From assembly GCA_005502915.1 (NCBI GenBank), contig SCMT01000002.1, positions 231,077-295,076 of the forward strand: a stretch of DNA of 64,000 nt, given 5' to 3'. Position numbers and translations under genes: made by a program. The DNA is from Lysobacteraceae bacterium 2PB (GTDB lineage Bacteria; Pseudomonadota; Gammaproteobacteria; Xanthomonadales; Xanthomonadaceae). Below the pieces are notes generated by a model. The model was not told the origin of the DNA, did not search any database, and saw only the letters and a program-made list of their open reading frames with translations. Shown here piece by piece: positions 18,762 through 28,628 of the stretch (the first letter of the stretch is position 1; the number at the start of each line of letters is the position of its first letter).

Positions 18762-20891
18762 ATGCACAGCGCGCCCATGTCCGAACCTGCCGCCGCCACC
18801 GGTTCCTTCACCGGCCGGCCGTTCACCGCGTCGCAGCACTTCCGCCTGTCGCTGTACGCGACGATCGCGCATGCGCTGGAGGTCTTCGCCGACGGCGACC
18901 TGCCGACGGCGCTGGAAGCCTGTCCCTTCCTCGAAGACTATGTCGACGACATCGCCGGCAGCCTGGACGACGAGGCCGGCACCGGATTCGCGCCGCGCTG
19001 GCGCCATGCGCTCGCCGACTGGGAACGGCAGGCCGAGCGCGCGGGCGCGGCGCTGCCCCTGCTCAATCTGCGACGGGCCGGGCTGGGCGCGCTGGAGGTC
19101 GAGCTGTGGCTGGCGACGGGGCTGATCGAGGAAGACCCGCGTTTCTCGCAGCTGTTCGCGCACGCACAGCACGGACAGATCCAGGGGCGCGACGGCCGGC
19201 CCAGCTTCGGCCTGCTGCAGGCGTGGTGGCGGGAGGACGAAGAGGGCCGCGACCGCATCGACGCGGTGCGTCGCGCGCTGCACCGGCTGATCGACCTGGG
19301 CCTGCTGCAGGTGCCCAATCCCGAGGCGCCGCGCCCGGAATGGACACCGCTGCCGACGCTCGCCGCCTGGGATGCGCTGCGCGGCGAAGCGCCGGCCGGA
19401 CGCGGACCGCGACTGCAGCCGCTGGATACGCTGACGCGGCTGGAGGATTACCTCGTGCCGCACGACGACCTGCATCCGCAGGCGGTGCTGGAGGCCATGG
19501 GGGCAGCACGGACGCCGCCGCTGCTGCTGTTGCGCGGACCGCGTCACAACGGGCGCAAGACCTTCGCCGGCGCGCTGGCGCGGGCGCTGAGGCGGCCGTT
19601 GCTGGTCGCGGGCGATGCGCCCTGGGACGACGAGACGCGCTGGCAGCTGTTCGGCGTGCTCGCCGCGCTGCATGGCGCGTTGCCCCTGGTCGAAGCCGAG
19701 CTGGCGCCGGGCGAGCAGCGCCGCCTGCCGCCGCTGCCGCTGTGCGATGCGCCGCTGATCGTGGTCACCGGGCGTCATGGCGCCTGGTCCGATGGCGGGG
19801 ATCGCCCCGTGCTGGAAGTGGCGCTGCCCTTGCCCGGTCCGCAACAGCGCCTGCGCCAATGGTGCGCGGTACTGCCGACGCAGATGCCGCAGGCCCTGGC
19901 TGATGCCGCGGCGCTGCGACTGCCGAGCGGGCAGGTGCAGCGCGTCGCCGCTGCCGCAGAGGGCGTCGCGCGCATGGCGCAGCGCACGCGCATCGCCCGC
20001 GACGACCTGCGCATGGCCTGCCGCAGCCTGCAGACCGCGCGCCTCGACACGCTCGCCACCCGGCTGCAGGACGCACGCGGGCTCGATGAACTCATCCTCG
20101 ACGAGGCCGGTCGCGAAGAGGTCGAGGCGGTGCTCGAACGCTGCCGCTGGCGCGAAGCGCTCGCCGCCGATGCGCGGACCACCTCGACCAGCGGCGTCGG
20201 CGTGCGCGCGCTGTTCGCCGGCCCCAGCGGCACCGGCAAGACGCTCGCTGCGCGCGCCATCGCCGCCGAGCTGGGCAAGGATCTGTATCGCGTCGACCTG
20301 TCGGCCACGGTCAACAAGTACCTCGGCGAGACCGAGAAGAACCTCAACCAGGCGCTCGACGCGGCCGAGGAACTCGACGTCGTGCTGCTGCTCGACGAAG
20401 GCGACGCGCTGATGGCGAACCGCACCGACGTCGGTTCGTCGAACGACCGCTACGCCAACCTCGAAACGAATTTCCTGCTCCAGCGCATCGAGAGCTTCGA
20501 AGGCATCCTGCTGGTGACCAGCAACGCCGCCGATCGGATCGATCGCGCCTTCGCCCGGCGCATGGACGCGGTGGTGCACTTCCGCGCACCGGATGCGCTG
20601 CGCCGCTACGAACTGCTGTGCCTGCACCTGGGCGATGCGGCGATGCCGGGCATCGACGACGCCTGGCTGCAGGAGGCCGCCGCGCGCTGCGCGCTCAGCG
20701 GCGGGCAATGGCGCAACGTGGTGCTGCATGCGCGCCTGCTCGCGCTGCGCGCGGGTCGCGCGGTCGATGCCGAGCACCTGCAGGCCGCGCTGCAGCGCGA
20801 ATACCGCAAGAGCGGCGCCGGTTGCCCGCTGCGGCCACTGGCCGCCATGCCATCGCGCCTGCGCCTGGCCGCCGGGCAGGCGGGCGGCTGA
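18762..20891 (+). CDS. eCIS AAA+ ATPase (Afp15-like)
   Basis: A 709-residue AAA+ ATPase. Walker A GPSGTGKT is near residue 487, Walker [12 protein letters not shown] near 541, sensor segment [19 protein letters not shown] near 585. The first 400 or so residues are an eCIS-type N-terminal region with a second, degenerate nucleotide-binding-like stretch ([23 protein letters not shown] near residue 248) lacking a full P-loop. Afp15-type ATPases are needed for particle assembly or sheath-tube maturation. The next gene starts 4 bases after its stop, so ATPase and cargo-type protein are tightly linked. Confident family call; the exact step it serves is inferred. Confidence 0.9.
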   Translation: MHSAPMSEPAAATGSFTGRPFTASQHFRLSLYATIAHALEVFADGDLPTALEACPFLEDYVDDIAGSLDDEAGTGFAPRWRHALADWERQAERAGAALPLLNLRRAGLGALEVELWLATGLIEEDPRFSQLFAHAQHGQIQGRDGRPSFGLLQAWWREDEEGRDRIDAVRRALHRLIDLGLLQVPNPEAPRPEWTPLPTLAAWDALRGEAPAGRGPRLQPLDTLTRLEDYLVPHDDLHPQAVLEAMGAARTPPLLLLRGPRHNGRKTFAGALARALRRPLLVAGDAPWDDETRWQLFGVLAALHGALPLVEAELAPGEQRRLPPLPLCDAPLIVVTGRHGAWSDGGDRPVLEVALPLPGPQQRLRQWCAVLPTQMPQALADAAALRLPSGQVQRVAAAAEGVARMAQRTRIARDDLRMACRSLQTARLDTLATRLQDARGLDELILDEAGREEVEAVLERCRWREALAADARTTSTSGVGVRALFAGPSGTGKTLAARAIAAELGKDLYRVDLSATVNKYLGETEKNLNQALDAAEELDVVLLLDEGDALMANRTDVGSSNDRYANLETNFLLQRIESFEGILLVTSNAADRIDRAFARRMDAVVHFRAPDALRRYELLCLHLGDAAMPGIDDAWLQEAAARCALSGGQWRNVVLHARLLALRAGRAVDAEHLQAALQREYRKSGAGCPLRPLAAMPSRLRLAAGQAGG

Positions 20892-20894
20892 TCG

Positions 20895-23800
20895 ATGGCC
20901 GTCGCGCGCGCACGCCGGGCCCCCAAGCGCGCCGATCCGCGTTCGGATCCGCGCTACCGGCGCGTGGTCGACAAGCTCGATGCCGACAGCCGCAAGCTCA
21001 AGCAGCATCCGCCGCCGTCGAAGAAGTCCGACGAATCGAACAAGGCGGCCAAGGGGCCGGCGAACGAGAAGGCCGCCGGAGCGCGCGCCAGGCAGGTCGA
21101 CAAGCTCGAAGAGGCGGAGACGCCCAAGCCGCAGACCGCGACCTTCCTCGACATGCTGCGTGCCGAGATCGCCAAGGTGATGCCCAAGACGCTGGGCGAT
21201 ACCGAGAAGTTCATGAAGGGCGGCGCGGCGGGCGAGATCAAGGGCGCGCTGAAGGGCGAAGTGGCGAACCAGAAGGACGCCGCCACCGGCGACCTGCAGC
21301 AGACCTCGAACGCGCCGCCGTCCGAAGCCGGCGTGCCGACCAAACCGGTGACGCCCATTCCGGCCGAACCGAACGCACCCGCGCCGCAGGTGAACGCCGC
21401 CGCGGCGATGCCCGCGCCGAAGCCCGATGCCGAGATCTCGCTGCAGGACAGCAAGTCCGAAGTCGCCGACGCACGCAAGGCGACCAGGCAGACCGACACC
21501 CGGCTGAAGAACGCCAACGATCCGCGCTTCTCGGCGGTGATGGATGCCGACAAGGCGGTGCAGAAGCAGGCCGACGCCGGTCCGGGCAAGTACCGCGGCA
21601 GCGAGAAGGCCAGCCTGACGAAGGCCACGGGCCAGGCCGTCGGCACGGCGAAGAAGGGCGTCGGCAACCTGCTGAAGGTGAAGGGCGGCAGCAAGACCAA
21701 GGTGCTGTCGCGGCAGGAACAGCAGAAAGCGAAGGAAGAGCTGGAGCTGAAGAAATTCACCGATTTCGTGGTGAGCACCTTCGAAGGCGTGAAGACCTCG
21801 GTCGACAGGCGCCTGGAAAAGCTGGAGGAGACGGTCAACAGCCTGTTCGATGCCGGCACCGACGCGGCGATCGCGCGGATGAAGAGCTACGTCGAGGACC
21901 AGCTGTTCCAGTACAAGATGGACCGCTACCTGCTGCGCGTGGGCGGTTCGCTGCTGTGGATCCGCGACCAGTTCCTGGACCTGCCGTCGGAAGTGAACCG
22001 CTTCTACGAGGCGGGGCGCAGGATGTTCACGGCGGCGATGGACGCGCTCGCGATGCGCGTCGCCAACCTCGTGGAGCGCGAACTGGCCGCCGCCAAGGGC
22101 GAAGTCACTCGCGCGCAGGGCCGCATCGCCGCCGCGCAGGCCGCGCTGTCGCCGGCGGTGCGCGCGCGCGGCGCGCAGGTGGCCGGCGAGTACGCGGAGA
22201 AATTCAACGAACTCAAGAGCGGCATCGAGGACAAGAAGCAGCAGCTCGCCGAAGGCCTGGCGCAGAAGTACAAGGAAGCCTTCGACAAGGCCGAGGAAGC
22301 GCTCAAGGCCATCCAGGACGAGAACAAGGGCCTGGTGACCAAGGCCAAGGAGAAGATCGAAGCCGTCGCCAAGGCGCTGATGGAGTTCAAGGACAAGCTG
22401 ATGGCGGTACTGCGCAAGGGCGCGGAGACCATCGACCTGATCCTCGACAACCCCGGCGGTTTCCTGTCCAACCTGCTGGCCGCGATCAAGGGCGGATTCA
22501 GCGCCTTCGCCGGGAACATCCTCGGCCACCTCAAGCGCGGCTTCGTGAAATGGCTGTTCGGCGCGATGGCCGGCACCGGCGTGGAGATCCCGAGCGACCT
22601 GAGCCTGCCCTCGATCCTCAAGCTGGTGCTCGGCGTGCTCGGCATCACCTACGACCGCATGCGCGCCAAGGCGGTGAAGCTGCTGGGGCCGACGGCGGTG
22701 GCGGTGATCGAGAAACTCGCCGGCTACCTGATGACCCTGATCGGCGGCGGTCCGGCGGCGCTGTGGGAACAGATCAAGGGCGACCTGGGCAACCTCAAGG
22801 ACATGGTGATCGGCGCCATCCAGGACTGGGTGATCACCACCATCGTCAAGAAGGCGGTGGCCAAGGTGGTGTCGATGTTCAACCCGGTCGGCGCCATCAT
22901 CCAGGCGATCCTGATGATCGTGAACGTGGTGATGTTCGTCATCGAACGCGCCGCGCAGATCATGGAGTTCGTCGAATCGGTGGTGAACTCGATCCACGCC
23001 ATCGCCACCGGCGCGATCGGCGGCGCGATCTCGAAGGTCGAGCAGGCGCTGGGCAACATGGTGCCCATCCTGATCGGCTTCCTCGCCTCGCTGATCGGCC
23101 TGGGCGGCATCGGCGCCAAGATCAAGGGCTTCATCCTCAAGGTCCAGACCAAGGTCGACCAGGCCATCGACAAGGTGCTGAAGAAGGCGGTGGCGTTCGT
23201 CAAGAAGATGTTCGGGAAGCTGACGGGGAAGACCGACACACCCGAGGAGAAGCAGAAGCGACTCGACCAGGGGTCGGCCGCTGCTCTGGCTGCGGTCTCC
23301 AAATACTCCGGCAAGGCCGTGGGCGCGATCGTGCTCAAGCCATTGCTGCTCGCGATCAAGGTGCGTTACCGGCTCACTTCGCTGGAACCGGTGAAGCAGG
23401 GAGATGTCTGGGCGATCCGCGCAGAGGTCAATCCGGTCAAGGTGACCAAGACGGCGGTCAAGGCCGGCAAGCCGACGGCGGAAATCGAGATCGGCTACGA
23501 GGCCCACTGGCCACTCGATGAATTCCTGTCGAAAGCGGGCGCAATCAAGCGTGCTGCCGAAGGCAAGACCGCGAATGCTGCGCAGACCCTGGGGATCGAT
23601 GCGACAACCGGCAAGCAGAAGTCGACGAAGCCATTGCGGCAGGGCGGGCAGGAACGTTTCCGTGGCCAGATCCACGCCGCCATCGCCCGCATTCCGGATG
23701 ACGCGGACAAGGCTGCCGCGCTGGCGCTGATGAGCAAGCTGCAGGCGGACCACCAGCAGGAACTCCAATCGGGCGGAACGGATACGGACGAGAACATGGC

Positions 23801-24035
23801 GATGATCGAGCAGCGCATGAACTCGCAGATGGGTGCGATGTTCCGCGCCGAATTGAAGAACCTTGCGCCAGAGACGAAGATCGACAAGGTCAAGATCAAG
23901 AAACCGACCAAGCGCGCGCCCGTGCCTGGGCACAGGCCTTCCGGCAGCGCCAACCAGCTTCAGGCGTTGCTGCTGAAACACAAGAACGTGGCTGCGTCCG
24001 AGGACAACATCCGCAAGTGGTTCAAGCTGGGCTGA
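20895..24035 (+). CDS. large eCIS cargo-type protein with variable C-terminal tip
   Basis: A 1046-residue protein. Residues 1-240 are a Lys/Ala/Pro/Glu-rich, probably disordered leader; about 270-500 contain coiled-coil helices (EEKFDKAEEALKAI-like repeats). Residues about 500-785 are a helical, partly hydrophobic core (GGFSAFAGNILGHLKRGFVKWLFG, YDRMRAKAVKLLG, MFNPVGAIIQAILMI, PILIGFLASLIGLGG) that recurs in large proteins encoded beside eCIS and polymorphic-toxin loci. A conserved linker (SGKAVGAIVLKPLLLAIKVRYRLTSL) leads to a tip (about 870-1046) that I do not recognise. From about 23250 the base composition is less GC-rich. The layout fits a delivered effector with exchangeable toxin tip; toxicity is not shown. 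Confidence 0.65.
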   Translation: MAVARARRAPKRADPRSDPRYRRVVDKLDADSRKLKQHPPPSKKSDESNKAAKGPANEKAAGARARQVDKLEEAETPKPQTATFLDMLRAEIAKVMPKTLGDTEKFMKGGAAGEIKGALKGEVANQKDAATGDLQQTSNAPPSEAGVPTKPVTPIPAEPNAPAPQVNAAAAMPAPKPDAEISLQDSKSEVADARKATRQTDTRLKNANDPRFSAVMDADKAVQKQADAGPGKYRGSEKASLTKATGQAVGTAKKGVGNLLKVKGGSKTKVLSRQEQQKAKEELELKKFTDFVVSTFEGVKTSVDRRLEKLEETVNSLFDAGTDAAIARMKSYVEDQLFQYKMDRYLLRVGGSLLWIRDQFLDLPSEVNRFYEAGRRMFTAAMDALAMRVANLVERELAAAKGEVTRAQGRIAAAQAALSPAVRARGAQVAGEYAEKFNELKSGIEDKKQQLAEGLAQKYKEAFDKAEEALKAIQDENKGLVTKAKEKIEAVAKALMEFKDKLMAVLRKGAETIDLILDNPGGFLSNLLAAIKGGFSAFAGNILGHLKRGFVKWLFGAMAGTGVEIPSDLSLPSILKLVLGVLGITYDRMRAKAVKLLGPTAVAVIEKLAGYLMTLIGGGPAALWEQIKGDLGNLKDMVIGAIQDWVITTIVKKAVAKVVSMFNPVGAIIQAILMIVNVVMFVIERAAQIMEFVESVVNSIHAIATGAIGGAISKVEQALGNMVPILIGFLASLIGLGGIGAKIKGFILKVQTKVDQAIDKVLKKAVAFVKKMFGKLTGKTDTPEEKQKRLDQGSAAALAAVSKYSGKAVGAIVLKPLLLAIKVRYRLTSLEPVKQGDVWAIRAEVNPVKVTKTAVKAGKPTAEIEIGYEAHWPLDEFLSKAGAIKRAAEGKTANAAQTLGIDATTGKQKSTKPLRQGGQERFRGQIHAAIARIPDDADKAAALALMSKLQADHQQELQSGGTDTDENMAMIEQRMNSQMGAMFRAELKNLAPETKIDKVKIKKPTKRAPVPGHRPSGSANQLQALLLKHKNVAASEDNIRKWFKLG

Positions 24036-24057
24036 TATTCGACGACAGGATCAGGCG

Positions 24058-24528
24058 ATGACGATGGATCAACAGGAATACGAGGCATGGGTCGAGCGGG
24101 CGAGGGCGTTCACGACCCAGCGCATGTCCGAGGCGAGGGCCCGGTTCGGGCTCGGCAGCTACAAGCGTTACGAGCTCGATCTTGCAACTGCCGAGATCCG
24201 TTTCCATGACGATGCCGGGGCATGCAGGCTGCGCGCCGAGATCCGTGTCGCGGGAAGCTGGTCCTCGGCATCGCAGTCCTGGATGTGGGGATGGGAGAAC
24301 GATTCGGTGCCGGACGAGGCCGTCGCCGGCATGTCTGCGGTCGCAGAGGCCGGCGAACGTCTCGGCGTGGAGAAGTTGCAGCGGCTGTTCGGGGACTGCG
24401 ACGAAGCCGAAGCCTGGTCGATGGCATCCTTGGCCTGCGAGATACTGGATGCGGAATCCGTTTACCGCGTGCCCGGAAAGAGCAGCCTGCTGTTCCTGCT
24501 GCTGATGAACATACGCACCGTGCCGTGA
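24058..24528 (+). CDS. DUF6882-like protein, candidate immunity partner
   Basis: A 156-residue protein with no signal peptide. It contains FGLGSYKRYELDLATAEIRF, then GSWSSASQSWMWGWENDSVPD and the C-terminal VYRVPGKSSLLFLLLMNIR, a pattern I recognise from DUF6882-type proteins. Small genes directly behind a polymorphic effector are commonly immunity genes, and here it follows the cargo-type gene by 22 bases and shares its lower GC content. The next gene starts inside its stop codon (GTGA at 24525). An alternative start lies at 24064. Immunity function is inference from position only. Confidence 0.6.
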   Translation: MTMDQQEYEAWVERARAFTTQRMSEARARFGLGSYKRYELDLATAEIRFHDDAGACRLRAEIRVAGSWSSASQSWMWGWENDSVPDEAVAGMSAVAEAGERLGVEKLQRLFGDCDEAEAWSMASLACEILDAESVYRVPGKSSLLFLLLMNIRTVP

Positions 24529-27278
24529 CTGCGCTTTCTGCCTATCGGGAAATCCACCCCGGCGCCGACATCCTCGTCTGCGGCTGCGGCCCCTCGCTGC
24601 TGGAACTGGAAGACCCCGCGCGCCACCTCACGATCGGCGTCAACGATGTCGGCCGGCGGTTCGATCCGACCTACCTGGTCGTGCTCAATCCCCGCGCGCA
24701 GTTCAAGGGCGATCGCTTCCGCCATGTCGAGCAATCGAACGCGCGGGCGCTGTTCACCCAGCTCGACCTCGGGCCGGTGAAACCGCTGCTGGTGAAGTTC
24801 CGGCTCGGCCGCTACGGCGGCACGGGCGACGGCCCGGCCGACACGCTCGACTACACGCAGAACTCGCCCTATGTCGCGGTCTGCCTGGCCGCGCGGATGG
24901 GCGCGCGGCGGATCGGACTGGTCGGCGTGGATTTCACCGATGGTCACTTCTTCGCCGACACCGGCCGGCACGCGCTGTCCGGGCGGCTGAAGGAGATCGA
25001 TGCGCAGTACGGGCGTCTCGCCGTCGCGCTGGCCGCGCGCGGCATCGCCCTGGTCAACCTCGGCGCCGCCAGCCGGCTGCGGTCGCTGCCGCGCATGCGC
25101 ATCGACGCGCACGGCGACTGGCGGCCCGTCGCCGAACCCGTCGCCGAACCCGTGCCGACCGTGTTGCACGCCACCGCACCTTCGCGCCCCGCCGCTCCGA
25201 TGGCGATGTCCCCACCCCCTCCACGCTCCGGAGACACCACGATGAAGATCGCAGTCGAGAAGCGCGTCGCCGGTGCGGTCGGCGACCTGCTGCAGGCGCT
25301 CGCCGAATCGGCGGCGGCACTGGGCCATCGCGTCGTCCGCGATCCGCGCGCGACCGCGCACGACCCCCATGTGCTGTCGATCGTCTGGAACGGTCGCGGT
25401 TACAGTACGCGCGGGCCGCGCGTGTACTGCGAGCATGGCTGGCTGCCGCGTTCGGACTACCAGATCAGCCATCGCGGCATCAATGCCGACTCGCACGCCG
25501 CGCCCTTCGCCTGGAACGGCGCCGCGCTGTCGCCCGCGCAGGAGGCCGCGCTCGACGCGCACCTCGCCGCGATCAAGTCCGCGAGCCACGCCGGCCACTA
25601 CCGCTACATGCAGGCCGGCGGTCTCGACGCGGTCGCCTTGCCCGATGATTTCCTGCTGGTGCCGCTGCAGATCGAGACCGATACCAACATCGTGCGCCAT
25701 GTCCCGGCCGGGCTGCGCACCATGCAGGCGTTCATCGATCACCTGTCCGCCTGCGATCCACCCTGGCCGATGATCTTCAAGCAGCATCCGGCCGATGCGC
25801 GCACCGCCAACCGGCACCTGCGCCTGCGCCTGCGTCGCCGCCAAGACCTGCTGTGGCCGCAGTCGCGCGGCAACATCCACCAGATGCTGTCCGGCGGGCG
25901 CTGTCGGGGCATCGTCACGCTCAACAGCAATGTCGCGCACGACGGCCTGCTCTGGGACGTGCCGGCGATCGTGCTGGGCCGCAACGTGTGGCCGCAGCGC
26001 GGCGCGACCACGCCCTTCCTCACCGCGCTGCCGGACGACTGGTCCCGGCTGGCGGCCAGCGTCGAGGAGGCGCAGGGCCGTGCCTGCCGCCGCGCCTATG
26101 CGCATCATCTGGTCGAACACCAGTGGACGCTGGCGCAGGCCTCGGATCCGCAGCGCGTGGCCGAGCTGATCGCGGTCGCGATGCGCCAGCGCGCGCAGCC
26201 GATGCCGGTGCGCGTGGCGCGCGCCCCATCGACGGTGTCGCGCATCGGAACTTCCGTCGCTTCCGCGCCTGCGCGGGTCGTGCGCGCGCCCACCGTGCTG
26301 CGTCCGCGCGCGCAGGCGCTGCCGGTGATCAACATCGTCGCGGAGAACAAGGGCTGGCTGTTCGAGTCGTGGAAGCAGGCGCTCGCCGAGACGCCGCTGC
26401 CGGGATTCCGCCTCGCGGCCAGTCAGGCACCCCTGCCGCAGGCGGACGCCTGGCTGTTCCTGCGCGCATCGGAAGCGGCGCGGAGTCCGGATCCGATGCG
26501 CAGCGTGGTGCAGGTGCACGACCTGTGCGCGCCGGCGCTGTACCGGCCTGGCGGGGGGCGCGAGGCCGTCGCGCGCTGCGCGGGCATCGCGCTGACCCAT
26601 CCGGACCAGGCCGAGCTGCTTCGCGAGGCCGGCATCACCCTGTCGATGCGGCGCTGGTCGATGCAGCCGGTGGGCTGGCGCGACGGTGCGGCCTGCGATG
26701 CGGTCGCCGCCGGCCGCGACGAACCGCCACTGCTCGCCTGGATCGGCCGCCGCGCATCGCTCGATGGACGCGACATCAGCGGGCTCGACGACTTCATCGC
26801 CGCCGTGCGCGCGCTGCGCAGGCCGCTGCGCGTGCGCCTGGTCGGAGAACGCCTGGACAGCGTCGCCGCCGCGCTGCGGCGCGATGGCATCGACTGTCGC
26901 GCGCTCGGGTTGTCGCACTGTCCGCTCGCGCGCTGCGCGGACTGGATCGCGCGCTTCGATGCGGTGGCGGTCACCACCCGTGCCGACAGCGGGCCGTGGC
27001 CGCTGTTCGATGCCGTGCGCGCGGGCGTCCCGGTCGTGGCGATGCCGGTCGGCTGGGCGCCGCAGCTGCTGGCCGATGGCGAAGGCGGCGTGCTGGTCGA
27101 TGACGCGGCGGCCCTGTCGTCCGGCATCGAAGCCGTACTCGACCGGCTTGCACACCGGCGGACACGACGCGGCGCGGCGGACACGCACCTGCAGGCGCAT
27201 GGCTTCGATGACTGGGCGCAGGCATCGCTGCGCCTGGCCGCCGAGCTTGCGGGCACATCGCGGCGGGCGGTCGCATGA
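24525..27278 (+). CDS. three-part DUF115-like / KpsC-S-like / glycosyltransferase fusion
   Basis: A 917-residue protein if started at GTG 24525, which overlaps the upstream stop. Residues about 10-200 have ILVCGCGPSLLEL, GVNDVGRRFDPTYLVVLNPR and GARRIGLVGVDFTDGHFF, a Rossmann fold like DUF115/MptE proteins. Residues about 240-560 (VYCEHGWLPRSDYQISHRGIN, FLLVPLQIETDTNI, MIFKQHPADAR, VTLNSNVAHDGLLWDVPAIVLG) resemble the capsule proteins KpsC/KpsS, which transfer Kdo. Residues about 600-900 look like a GT4 glycosyltransferase C-terminal half (LLAWIGRRASLDGRD, WPLFDAVRAGVPVVAMPVGW). A GGAGA sequence before an in-frame ATG at 25242 could give a shorter product. Glycan synthesis or modification is likely; substrate unknown. 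Confidence 0.72.
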   Translation: MTALSAYREIHPGADILVCGCGPSLLELEDPARHLTIGVNDVGRRFDPTYLVVLNPRAQFKGDRFRHVEQSNARALFTQLDLGPVKPLLVKFRLGRYGGTGDGPADTLDYTQNSPYVAVCLAARMGARRIGLVGVDFTDGHFFADTGRHALSGRLKEIDAQYGRLAVALAARGIALVNLGAASRLRSLPRMRIDAHGDWRPVAEPVAEPVPTVLHATAPSRPAAPMAMSPPPPRSGDTTMKIAVEKRVAGAVGDLLQALAESAAALGHRVVRDPRATAHDPHVLSIVWNGRGYSTRGPRVYCEHGWLPRSDYQISHRGINADSHAAPFAWNGAALSPAQEAALDAHLAAIKSASHAGHYRYMQAGGLDAVALPDDFLLVPLQIETDTNIVRHVPAGLRTMQAFIDHLSACDPPWPMIFKQHPADARTANRHLRLRLRRRQDLLWPQSRGNIHQMLSGGRCRGIVTLNSNVAHDGLLWDVPAIVLGRNVWPQRGATTPFLTALPDDWSRLAASVEEAQGRACRRAYAHHLVEHQWTLAQASDPQRVAELIAVAMRQRAQPMPVRVARAPSTVSRIGTSVASAPARVVRAPTVLRPRAQALPVINIVAENKGWLFESWKQALAETPLPGFRLAASQAPLPQADAWLFLRASEAARSPDPMRSVVQVHDLCAPALYRPGGGREAVARCAGIALTHPDQAELLREAGITLSMRRWSMQPVGWRDGAACDAVAAGRDEPPLLAWIGRRASLDGRDISGLDDFIAAVRALRRPLRVRLVGERLDSVAAALRRDGIDCRALGLSHCPLARCADWIARFDAVAVTTRADSGPWPLFDAVRAGVPVVAMPVGWAPQLLADGEGGVLVDDAAALSSGIEAVLDRLAHRRTRRGAADTHLQAHGFDDWAQASLRLAAELAGTSRRAVA

Positions 27279-28585
27279 AGGCGCGGACCCGCGAGGACCG
27301 GCGCGCCGCGCGCATCCGCACGCAGGCGCGTGCGCGCAAGCCTGCGAGCCGTGGCGACCGACCGCCGTGGCTGGCGGACGAGGCGCTGCGCCTGCTGCTC
27401 CGTGAGCACGCCTTCGAGACCGTGCTCGATGTCGGCTGCGGCGATGGACGGCACGCGCGCGAGTTCGCCCGCCACGGCAAGCGCGTGACCACGATTTCCT
27501 GCGAACCCTACGACGGCTTCGCGCCGGACATGCTGGGCGACGTGATGAGCCTCGACATCCCGGGTCGCTACGACGTGGTCTGGTGCTCGCACGTGCTCGA
27601 ACACCAGCCGAACGTGCGCGCCTTCCTGCAGAAGATGGCCGCGCTGGTCGCGCCCGGCGGCCTGCTCGCGATCACCGTGCCGCCGGCGCGGCCGGGCATC
27701 GTCGGCGGGCATCTCAGCGTGTGGAACGCCGGGCTGCTGCTCTACAACCTCGTCGCCGCCGGCATCGATTGCCGCGACGCGCGGGTGAAGACCTACGGCT
27801 ACAACATCTCGGTCATCGTGTCGCCGCGTCGCGCGGCGCTGCCGGACCTGCGTCACGACCATGGCGACATCGAGCGCCTCGCCGCGTTCTTCCCGATGCC
27901 GGTGCGGCAGGGATTCGACGGCCGCATCGCGGAGATCGGCTGGACGCGATCGCCGCCTGCCATCCCGCCTGCAGCGCCGTCGACCACGCTCGATCGCGCC
28001 GCCTTCCAGCGCCTGCCGCCGATGCGCGACAGCGACCTGAAGACGCTGGCGGCGCTGGCCGACGCGCATCGTGGCGATGGCCATGTCCTGGAGTTCGGCG
28101 TGTTCCGCGGTCGTTCGATCGCGGTGCTCGCGTCGGCGTTTCCCGGGCGCCGCGTCCATGGTTTCGACACCTTCACGGGACTGCCGCAGGACTGGCAGCG
28201 CGGTCCCGGCGATGTCTATCCGGCCGGGCACTTCGGTCTCGCACGGCTGCCCGACGTGGCAGGCAACGTATCGCTGTGGCCCGGCGAATTCGCGACGAGC
28301 CTGCCCGCCTGGCTGGCCGCGCATCCCGGCCCGGTGGGCTTCGTGCATGTCGATTGCGACCTGCATGCGTCGACGCGCACGGTGCTGGATCTGCTCGACG
28401 ATCGCATCGTGCCCGGTACCGTGCTGGTGTTCGACGAGCTGTGCGACTGGACGGACTCGGGGGTCTATCCCGCGTGGCGCGACGGCGAGTGGCGCGCGCT
28501 GGACGAATGGCTGCTGCGCACGGGTCGCCGCTTCCGCGTGCTCGGACGCGGCCCGAAGTTCTCGGGCGCGATCGGCATCGTGTAG
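27275..28585 (+). CDS. fused two-domain SAM methyltransferase
   Basis: A 436-residue protein holding two class I methyltransferases. The first (about 45-210) has VLDVGCGDGRHAREFARHG, then YDVVWCSHVLEHQPNV and LVAPGGLLAITVPP. The second (about 265-430) has VLEFGVFRGRSIAVLASAFPG, VHGFDTFTGLPQDW and VGFVHVDCDLHASTRTVLDLL, like the TylF/CmcI family that methylates sugars and polyketide glycosides. The start overlaps the glycosyltransferase stop (ATGA at 27275), so the pair probably builds and methylates one glycan. The first 25 residues are Arg/Ala-rich. Confidence 0.82.
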   Translation: MKARTREDRRAARIRTQARARKPASRGDRPPWLADEALRLLLREHAFETVLDVGCGDGRHAREFARHGKRVTTISCEPYDGFAPDMLGDVMSLDIPGRYDVVWCSHVLEHQPNVRAFLQKMAALVAPGGLLAITVPPARPGIVGGHLSVWNAGLLLYNLVAAGIDCRDARVKTYGYNISVIVSPRRAALPDLRHDHGDIERLAAFFPMPVRQGFDGRIAEIGWTRSPPAIPPAAPSTTLDRAAFQRLPPMRDSDLKTLAALADAHRGDGHVLEFGVFRGRSIAVLASAFPGRRVHGFDTFTGLPQDWQRGPGDVYPAGHFGLARLPDVAGNVSLWPGEFATSLPAWLAAHPGPVGFVHVDCDLHASTRTVLDLLDDRIVPGTVLVFDELCDWTDSGVYPAWRDGEWRALDEWLLRTGRRFRVLGRGPKFSGAIGIV

Positions 28586-28628
28586 CCCGCCCGCGGCATG
28601 CGGCCGATGGGCAGGGAGTCGCCCGCGA

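Noticed and set aside
18471..23981. An antisense open frame of more than 1800 codons, and similar long ones such as 6763-11778 and 2301-4259 on the minus strand
   Set aside because: At about 70% GC, antisense frames stay open by chance. They are Arg/Ala/Gly-rich without motifs and lie over genes with clear family signatures.
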